Made by a program: the position numbers and the translations under genes
DNA from: an uncultured Flavobacteriales bacterium
Lineage (GTDB): Bacteria; Bacteroidota; Bacteroidia; Flavobacteriales_G; Salibacteraceae
Assembly: GCA_937899835.1 (NCBI GenBank)
Contig: CALCCE010000261.1
Coordinates: 1-46,089 of the forward strand
Direction of reading: 5' to 3'
DNA length: 46,089 bases
Notes under the pieces: generated by a model
What the model was told of the DNA's origin: nothing
Databases searched by the model: none
The model's input: the letters and a program-made list of their open reading frames with translations, nothing else
Shown here: piece after piece, positions 41,477-46,089 of the stretch
Numbering within the stretch: position 1 is the stretch's first letter
Layout: the number at the start of each line of letters is the position of its first letter

Positions 41477-42430
41477 TTATTGAATGCCCAGTTGACGAAT
41501 GTCTGTGAACAGGTTGCACAACACATTTTCAGCTTGTGGGTGCCCCAGTGAACGGGCCAACATTAAGTCTTGCTCAGCCGCCTGGCGATCGTCGAAAATT
41601 TCAACTCGCATGAGGGCAATTTCATACAGGGCTTCCGGATTAAATGGATTGAGGCGAAGAATTTTGCGGTAGGTTTTAAAAGCATTCACCTGGTGGTTTA
41701 CGGATTTATAGTAGCGGGCCCAGTAGAAGTAATGGCTTTCATTATTGGGGTCTATTTGAATGGCTTTCCGTAGATCAGCAATTGCTGCCTCAAAGTTACC
41801 TTCGGTCCGTAGCAAATCGCCTCTCCGAGCAAATGCTTCCGCACATTGAGGATCCAAACGCACCACCATATTCAAGTCATCCATGGCACGACCATCGAGA
41901 TCCATGGCCGAATATAAGTTGGCTCGGTGGAGGTACACCTGTGCATTTTCTGGCTGCAGCTCTAAGGCTTTGCGAAAACCGGTGAGTGCTTCACGAAAAC
42001 GATTTTGAGCTTGAAAGCTAACGGCTTGGTGGAACAAGCCCTCGACGTAATCGGGATCCACCTTTAAGGCCAGGTTGTAGTAGAGCATGGCACGTTGGTG
42101 ATTGTGTTGAGCCGCCAACTCGCGCCCCTGCCCTACTACTCCTTTTAGCCATTCGCGGGTGTGTTTATTTTGAACCCAATCGATTTGGGCTTCATCGTTT
42201 ACAATCAGCCGCCCCTCTTCGTCTACCAACATTAGGTAGAACTCTTTGCAGGGAATTTCAATGCGTCCGTGCCAGGTGCGACCCTGAAGGTGATTTTCCC
42301 AAATCTGATAGGCGGTTCCTTTCAATTCGCGCCAGTGATTGATATTATAGGTTCGTGGACGGGTAAACGAATCGATGTGCTTTTTTACGTCTTTGAGTTC
42401 CATGGTGAAGTGTTTTTCCGTGTGGCTCAT
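41477..42430 (-). CDS. Tetratricopeptide-repeat protein
   Basis: A 317-residue cytosolic protein. Residues 1-100 are an unrecognised N-terminal domain (MELKDVKKHIDSFTRPRTYNINHWRELKG, then WHGRIEIPCKEFYLMLVDEEGRL). From about 105 there are at least five TPRs with the W/L-G-Y-A-F-A-P pattern (RAMLYYNLALKVDPDYVEGLFHQA, REALTGFRKALELQPENAQVYLHRA, AIADLRKAIQIDPNNESHYFYWA). Its promoter has the same palindrome at the same spacing as the small gene before it, so both probably answer to one regulator. Confidence 0.82.
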   Translation of the reverse strand: MSHTEKHFTMELKDVKKHIDSFTRPRTYNINHWRELKGTAYQIWENHLQGRTWHGRIEIPCKEFYLMLVDEEGRLIVNDEAQIDWVQNKHTREWLKGVVGQGRELAAQHNHQRAMLYYNLALKVDPDYVEGLFHQAVSFQAQNRFREALTGFRKALELQPENAQVYLHRANLYSAMDLDGRAMDDLNMVVRLDPQCAEAFARRGDLLRTEGNFEAAIADLRKAIQIDPNNESHYFYWARYYKSVNHQVNAFKTYRKILRLNPFNPEALYEIALMRVEIFDDRQAAEQDLMLARSLGHPQAENVLCNLFTDIRQLGIQ

Positions 42431-42444
42431 TGTTGAATCTTTAG

Positions 42445-42483
42445 CAAACCTACCTGGGCAGACCGTAATCTATTTACGGTCTG
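42445..42483 (-). promoter_or_regulatory. Promoter of the TPR gene with CAGACCGTAA palindrome
   Basis: Minus-strand -7 box TAGGTTTG (42445-42452) and, 7 nt upstream of it on that strand, a perfect palindrome CAGACCGTAA-N5-TTACGGTCTG (42459-42483). The palindrome occupies the place of the missing -33 element, as an activator site would. It also contains the stop codon of the upstream gene. Confidence 0.65.
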
Positions 42484-42898
42484 ATTTTGGAGTTGATTTT
42501 TTCTTAAAAATCGCTACTGAGAGTTGCTGAGGCGGTAAATACTTTTGCCTACGGATCGAATGAATGTAGGCCCTGCCACCTTCTTCGTTACGGTTTAAAT
42601 GATCTGTTGTCTCTTGATCTATACCGGTGAGCCAGCCTAATTGATAATGTCGAAAGAACACACCCATTCGCCATTGTTGGGTGGCAGGATCTTTTAAGGT
42701 GCGCAACGCTACTTCGGTTCCTTCAGATAGGTGATGGTAGATGTAGATGAGATCGTAATCGTAAAGCTGTATTACCCGGGCCAATTTTGGTTCTGAAGGG
42801 TGAGATTGGGCTTCGTGCATCCACCGGCGTACGGTATGCATCCACCGGCTGGGAGCCGCAGTATGAGAAGTGTTGGAACGAAAGGTGACAGTTTCCAT
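42470..42898 (-). CDS. Small uncharacterised protein co-regulated with TPR gene
   Basis: A 142-residue protein without signal peptide or membrane helices. The duplicated segment PSRWMHTVRRWMHEAQSH is unusual. Then LARVIQLYDYDLIYIYHHLSEGTEVALRTLKDPATQQWRMGVFFRHYQLGWLTGIDQET has a mixed beta/alpha pattern, and the C-terminus is basic (AIFKKKSTPKSDRK). No family recognised. Its end lies inside the operator of the next gene. Being under the same operator as the TPR gene suggests a joint function, perhaps in a stress or nucleic-acid-related process; this is inference. Confidence 0.55.
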   Translation of the reverse strand: METVTFRSNTSHTAAPSRWMHTVRRWMHEAQSHPSEPKLARVIQLYDYDLIYIYHHLSEGTEVALRTLKDPATQQWRMGVFFRHYQLGWLTGIDQETTDHLNRNEEGGRAYIHSIRRQKYLPPQQLSVAIFKKKSTPKSDRK

Positions 42899-42925
42899 CT
42901 TGCTGTGTTTTAAAGTTTACAGCAA

Positions 42926-42964
42926 CAAGGATACCAGAGCAGACCGTAACCAATTTACGTTCTA
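42926..42964 (-). promoter_or_regulatory. Promoter of the small gene with second CAGACCGTAA dyad
   Basis: Near-consensus minus-strand -7 box TATCCTTG (42926-42933), then 7 nt, then CAGACCGTAA-N5-TTACGTTCTA (42940-42964). It matches the dyad at 42459-42483 at 18 of 20 arm positions, with the same 5-nt spacer and the same distance to the -7 box. Confidence 0.6.
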
Positions 42965-43134
42965 CAAATGAAGAGCCCAAAACCCTGAAATAGCAGTTCG
43001 CCTTAGACAGAATTGAAAAAAAATCACACTCATCTAAAAATTTAATACACTTACAAACTTGTTATAAATCAAGCGTTTAGGAAATCATTTCTTCTAAAAA
43101 AGCAAGGGAAATGAAAAAAATTTCTGTTAAGAAT

Positions 43135-43164
43135 TTGCCAATGCAAAAGAGTTCCCTAAATTTG
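43135..43164 (+). promoter_or_regulatory. Consensus promoter with no protein gene downstream
   Basis: TTG (43135-43137), 19-nt spacer and TAAATTTG (43157-43164): the same perfect consensus as the hup promoter. No plus-strand protein gene follows; the neighbouring WYL gene is antisense. A dyad TGAC-GAATTT-GTCA (43166-43179) covers the expected start site. Confidence 0.7.
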
Positions 43165-43165
43165 G

Positions 43166-43345
43166 TGACGAATTTGTCATTGGTCTAATGACTGAAATCC
43201 CAAGTAGGTCAGATCAAGGATAAACAGATGGTGGATTTACTGCCTGCGGGCAGGCCGGCCCCCCAAAGTTTGAATACGAGGGTTTTGCATATTTTACCTT
43301 GGTTCTAACTGGTCGGCCAGCCCGCAGGCGGTTTTGTTTTATATC
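43166..43345 (+). ncRNA. Candidate non-coding RNA, about 170 nt
   Basis: Predicted from a consensus promoter to a large hairpin plus T-rich tail. Near the 5' end is a hairpin GTCATT-ggtct-AATGAC (43176-43192), extendable by ATTT/AAAT. The 3' half is a long inverted repeat (43242-43260 with 43311-43329) with a 50-nt loop, followed by GGTTTTGTTTTA. The loop contains TGGTTCTAAC, which is also present in the second RNA candidate at 44.6 kb. There is no plausible reading frame. The 3' end abuts or slightly overlaps the WYL gene stop (43339) on the other strand. Confidence 0.5.
43242..43329. repeat. 19-bp GC-rich inverted repeat (REP-like)
   Basis: The arm at 43242-43260 (GCCTGCGGGCAGGCCGGCC) and the complementary arm at 43311-43329 differ at two positions. 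They enclose 50 nt of AT-rich DNA. GC-rich palindromes of this composition occur as dispersed REP-like elements in several Bacteroidota. It ends 9 bp past the WYL stop, so it might also stop that gene's transcript. Confidence 0.7.
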
Positions 43346-44367
43346 GACTGGTCGTATTGTCTCAGCGACTTTTTCAATCTTTTCAACACCTCTTTTTTTA
43401 ACGACTCTGGTTGTATAACCTGCGCTTCCGTTCCCATGCCAAGAATTTGCATAATGAGTTCATAGGTGATGAGCACGTGCATTTCGATTTTGAACTCAGT
43501 ATCGGTATCGACCAGTATTTTTTGGGAATGGTGCAAGGGTTGCGTTTTCAGGTACTTGCCCTGTAAGGGTGTACACGCCAAGATAACCTCCTCTGGTTCT
43601 CCAGAATGTGCAGTGATACCAATGCTGTATTTAAAATAACGGTCAGCATCGAAGTCTTTTGGTAATTCAAATCGGTGATCGACGGTATCTACCCGATGCA
43701 TCCGATCCAAACCAAAGGTGAGTATCATCTCCCGTTCGTGGTGGAAACCAATGAGGTACCACCGGTTTCGGTACTCCTTTAGGAGGTAAGGGTCGATACG
43801 ATAGGACTTTATTTCGGTTCGGGAGAATGAGCCATAGTCTACTTCAAGCTGTTGGCGCTCTTTGATGGCATGCAACAAAGTGCCCAAGAACTGATTGCCT
43901 TCTACCTGCCCTACCGTTTCGAATTGAACAAACTTTTCGATGGCTTCATCTTCAACATTAGAAGTAATGTTCAGCCGATCGAAAATCTTTTCGATCGCAA
44001 AGCCAAATTGACGAAACACCTCTACATCCTTAAACTGAAACAAGGTGGTAGCGGCAAAACGAATGGCCTCAACATCGTCATCATTGAGCGGAATTCGATC
44101 GATGCTGTAATCTTCGTCCAAATAGTAATACCCTTTATCGCGCTTGCTGAACCGGATTGGGGCCTCAAACCCCAGTTCTGATTCATACCGCATGGCCCAC
44201 AGGTCTTTTTCGATCGTAGAATCTGAAATTCGGTCTCCCAGGCTTCCATAAAGCGCCTCTTCACAGGCTTGCCGCAATTCCTCTTTGGAGGGATAAGGCT
44301 TGTATTTGTTCCGAATGCATTTATCAATAATACGGTAGCGCAACAACGCATACTTATTCGCAGGCAT
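43339..44367 (-). CDS. WYL-domain transcriptional regulator
   Basis: A 342-residue regulator. Residues of about 1-90 contain an HTH-like helical part (NKYALLRYRIIDKCIRNKYKPYPSKEELRQACEEALYG, then SDSTIEKDLWAMRYE); the WYL domain is at about 160-240 (IKERQQLEVDYGSFSRTEIKSYRIDPYLLKEYRNRWYLIGFHHE and ILTFGLDRMHRVD), followed by a C-terminal WCX-like extension. WYL domains bind nucleic acid or nucleotides as effectors. Flanked on both sides by candidate RNAs and close to the two genes with the CAGACCGTAA palindrome, it is the best candidate for the factor that reads that palindrome. Confidence 0.88.
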   Translation of the reverse strand: MPANKYALLRYRIIDKCIRNKYKPYPSKEELRQACEEALYGSLGDRISDSTIEKDLWAMRYESELGFEAPIRFSKRDKGYYYLDEDYSIDRIPLNDDDVEAIRFAATTLFQFKDVEVFRQFGFAIEKIFDRLNITSNVEDEAIEKFVQFETVGQVEGNQFLGTLLHAIKERQQLEVDYGSFSRTEIKSYRIDPYLLKEYRNRWYLIGFHHEREMILTFGLDRMHRVDTVDHRFELPKDFDADRYFKYSIGITAHSGEPEEVILACTPLQGKYLKTQPLHHSQKILVDTDTEFKIEMHVLITYELIMQILGMGTEAQVIQPESLKKEVLKRLKKSLRQYDQSI

Positions 44368-44594
44368 AGGGTCGAGAGTTGAGGGTGACTAAAATAAGGA
44401 ATTCCCTACGGGCCTCTTCTTCTTCAGACTGTTCCTACTTTGAGTAACACACGGGAAATCGGCAAAAAAATCAAAAAATGAGTAGCCCTATACAATGGTC
44501 CATTAATACTCTGTTTACTAATCATTTACATAAAAATGACACTTTATTTAGTGATAAATTGATCTCATTATTCGGAAAAATTTCTGGAAAGGGT

Positions 44595-44624
44595 TTGGAG
44601 ATATGGAAAAAGGGCGTATCTTTG
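44595..44624 (+). promoter_or_regulatory. Consensus promoter of the 85-nt RNA candidate
   Basis: TTG (44595-44597), 19-nt spacer, TATCTTTG (44617-44624): a perfect match to TTG-N19-TAnnTTTG. The predicted start near 44629-44630 coincides with the foot of the first hairpin of the RNA. Confidence 0.75.
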
Positions 44625-44628
44625 ATTC

Positions 44629-44715
44629 ACTTTTATTGGGGTTAATAGTAAAAGTCTCTGGTTCTAACAGACCAGAAAAGAGGGTCCGCACTTCCTACGC
44701 GGACCCTTTTCTATT
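44629..44715 (+). ncRNA. Candidate small RNA of three hairpins, about 85 nt
   Basis: Three consecutive hairpins fill the interval between the promoter and the T-tail. Hairpin 1: ACTTTTATT (44629-44637) with AGTAAAAGT (44647-44655). Hairpin 2: TCTGGTT (44657-44663) with GACCAGA (44670-44676). Hairpin 3, an intrinsic terminator: a 12-bp stem around GGGTCCGC/GCGGACCC (44678-44689 with 44699-44710), then CTATTTTATA. A plus-strand frame of 74 codons runs through the terminator and is not credible. The downstream SiaB-like gene has its own promoter at 44784, so this is more likely a free RNA than a leader. Confidence 0.6.
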
Positions 44716-44783
44716 TTATAAACTTTGGTTTCCTCAGTTCCTCCGAAAAGCGCCACTCATGGCCTTCATTAGCAACATTCAGT

Positions 44784-44812
44784 TTGCATTTTCCAAAATA
44801 TCCTTATCTTTT
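44784..44812 (+). promoter_or_regulatory. Near-consensus promoter of the SiaB-like gene
   Basis: TTG (44784-44786), 18-nt spacer and TATCTTTT (44805-44812), one base from the -7 consensus. It gives a leader of about 45 nt before the ATG at 44864. Confidence 0.5.
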
Positions 44813-44863
44813 CTTCGCGATTGCTAACGGGTCATCGGGAGAGGTCCGAACTTGCACTTCTTC

Positions 44864-45958
44864 ATGGATATTGAGTCCACCTTACGCTTCTACAAACAGC
44901 TCGAAGGAGATGACCTGAGTTTTATTTACCAGGGAAACTTCAACGATGACATTACCAATCGAGTAATCGATCTGAGTGAACGTAATATGGATAGCCAGGG
45001 TCAACATACCCGCATTATCCATCGCGTTTCCTTTCTCTTGGCAGAGTGCTTCCAGAACATTGTTCGTTACGGAGAAGAAGGTCATCAGGATCTGGACAAC
45101 GATACCAACGGTATATTTCTCACGCGACACGTTGGGTCCAAGTACTACATCATCTCCGGTAACCTCATTCTTCACGAAAAGGTAGATGAGCTGACTAAGC
45201 GTCTGGACGACATCAATACCATGGGCAAAGACGAGCTTAAAAAGCTTTATCTACAGGTATTGTCTGGTGGTGTTTTCTCCGATAAAGGCGGTGCAGGGTT
45301 GGGTCTAATCGAAATGGCGCGAAAGTCAGGTGAGAAGCTGCTTTATGATTTCGAGCGGATCAATGATACCTACGCTTTCTTCTACCTGCAAATCAGCTTA
45401 AAGTCGGACGATGCTCCTTCTCACAAAGCTGTATCGGTAGCCAACTCTCGTGATATTCGAAAGCAAGTTGTGGGTGAGAATATCCTGATGATACATCGGG
45501 GCGATTTCAACCAGGATACTTTTATTCCAGTTTTGCGCATGATCGAAAATAACATGCGCGATAAGTTGGATAAATACAGTTTAAAGCGAATGGTTTATCA
45601 CGTGATGGTAGAATTGTTGCAGAACATTTACCACCACGGCAAAGTAATCGACGATCGTCGAGATGGTATTTTCATCGTTAGTGCGGCTGATTCCCACTAC
45701 CTTATTCAAGCGGGTAATTTCATAGATAACTCTGAAATCGAAGACTTCCAACGACAATTAGAAATAGTGAACCGTTTGGGACGAGATGAACTAAAAGAGC
45801 TCTACAAAAAAACACTGGCAGAAGGAAAAGTAGATGAAGTGAATGGTGCAGGTCTTGGTCTTATTGACATTCGTAGGGACACTACAAATCCATTGGAATT
45901 TACTTTTCTCCCAATTGATGATTCTACCTCCTTCTTTTCTGTTTCGGTTCGTGTTTAG
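44864..45958 (+). CDS. Tandem SiaB-like (DUF6272) ATPase-fold protein
   Basis: A 364-residue cytosolic protein made of two similar halves (about 1-180 and 190-364). Each has a helix like an N-box (AECFQNIVRYG with Glu61 and Asn64; VELLQNIYHHG with Glu250 and Asn254), a strand GIFLTRHVGSKYYIISGN / GIFIVSAADSHYLIQAGN, and a lid-like glycine motif (GGAGLGL 142-148; NGAGLGL 327-333). This is the layout of SiaB-family kinases, which phosphorylate a SiaC-like partner in biofilm signalling. Single-domain SiaB proteins are about half this length. Start at ATG 44864; a TTG four codons earlier is less likely. No phosphatase or partner gene is visible in the remaining 130 bp. Confidence 0.72.
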   Translation: MDIESTLRFYKQLEGDDLSFIYQGNFNDDITNRVIDLSERNMDSQGQHTRIIHRVSFLLAECFQNIVRYGEEGHQDLDNDTNGIFLTRHVGSKYYIISGNLILHEKVDELTKRLDDINTMGKDELKKLYLQVLSGGVFSDKGGAGLGLIEMARKSGEKLLYDFERINDTYAFFYLQISLKSDDAPSHKAVSVANSRDIRKQVVGENILMIHRGDFNQDTFIPVLRMIENNMRDKLDKYSLKRMVYHVMVELLQNIYHHGKVIDDRRDGIFIVSAADSHYLIQAGNFIDNSEIEDFQRQLEIVNRLGRDELKELYKKTLAEGKVDEVNGAGLGLIDIRRDTTNPLEFTFLPIDDSTSFFSVSVRV

Positions 45959-46089
45959 CTAATTCACTCAGCCCCTTTCAATCGTAAACTTTGCCATTTA
46001 AGCATTAGTGCAACATTAATTAACGTTGCCGACCTCCCCTATTCCTACAATCTTCGGCCCACCTGGATGAACTTAGGTCCCGTACCTTA
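45959..46089. other. Right edge, possible start of next gene
   Basis: 131 bp after the SiaB-like stop. No terminator hairpin. An ATG at 46067 opens a plus-strand frame (MNLGPVP...) that runs out of the window, so it may or may not be the next gene. Confidence 0.3.

Noticed and set aside
43242-43329. CRISPR-like or IS end reading of the GC-rich inverted repeat
   Set aside because: Only one repeat pair exists, with no transposase, no target duplication seen and no spacer array.
44640-44680. tRNA-like T-arm (GGTTCTAAC) in the 85-nt RNA
   Set aside because: No cloverleaf can be drawn: acceptor stem, anticodon arm and CCA end are missing.
44603-44827. 74-codon plus-strand frame
   Set aside because: It begins before the predicted transcription start and runs through a strong terminator hairpin.

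Overview
The window reads as chromosomal DNA of a marine or freshwater Bacteroidota, most like the Flavobacteriales or a related order. Four things point there: two large secreted proteins with type A C-terminal sorting domains of the type IX secretion system (T9SS), promoters of the Bacteroidota primary sigma factor (TTG-N19-TAnnTTTG), almost no Shine-Dalgarno sequences, and family content such as DUF4097/DUF2807 proteins, YceI and SiaB-like proteins. I see no rRNA, tRNA, CRISPR array, intact insertion sequence or prophage. The density is normal for a chromosome, with about 47 protein genes.

Layout. 0.2-4.2 kb (minus): a tightly overlapped operon for a type II secretion/type IV pilus-like machine (GspF/PilC protein, two pseudopilin-like proteins, a membrane-anchored repeat protein, a MORN-type protein). 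4.65-6.4 kb: a T9SS cargo protein. 6.7-7.5 kb: a methionine aminopeptidase. 7.4-8.6 kb (minus): a toxin-antitoxin cassette whose PIN toxin is frameshifted, followed by the stump of a HAD hydrolase gene. 8.65-12.7 kb: an ECF sigma operon with an anti-sigma-like protein, a DUF4097-like protein and three tandem outer-membrane-barrel paralogues. 13.3-14.8 kb: a TetR regulator and an SDR dehydrogenase with matching operators. 15-22 kb: an RND-type transporter and an FdhD / small protein / FdhF-YdeP molybdoenzyme cassette. 22-25 kb: a second, larger T9SS cargo protein behind a phased repeat array. 25-27.5 kb (minus): four small membrane-protein paralogues and a YceI lipoprotein. 27.5-36 kb: a degraded small gene, a DUF2256 mini-gene, a VWA protein, a nitrilase, a 3-methyladenine glycosylase, fmt, a cupin, hup, trmH and a histidine kinase. 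37.5-41.4 kb: a second ECF sigma operon built on the same plan as the first. 41.4-46 kb: a TPR protein and a small protein sharing one operator, a WYL regulator flanked by two apparent non-coding RNAs, and a protein with two SiaB-like domains.

How parts work together. The two ECF operons look like paralogous cell-envelope response modules: sigma factor, single-pass anti-sigma-like protein, adhesin-like beta-solenoid proteins, then outer-membrane proteins. They share a promoter and leader block. The 42-45 kb region looks like one regulatory neighbourhood: an identical palindrome at the same distance from two promoters, a WYL regulator, and two RNA genes with consensus promoters and intrinsic hairpins. 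These RNA candidates, the 21-bp phased repeat at 21.6-21.9 kb and the twin ECF promoters are the least expected signals. All functions are inferred from reading the sequence; no database search was made.
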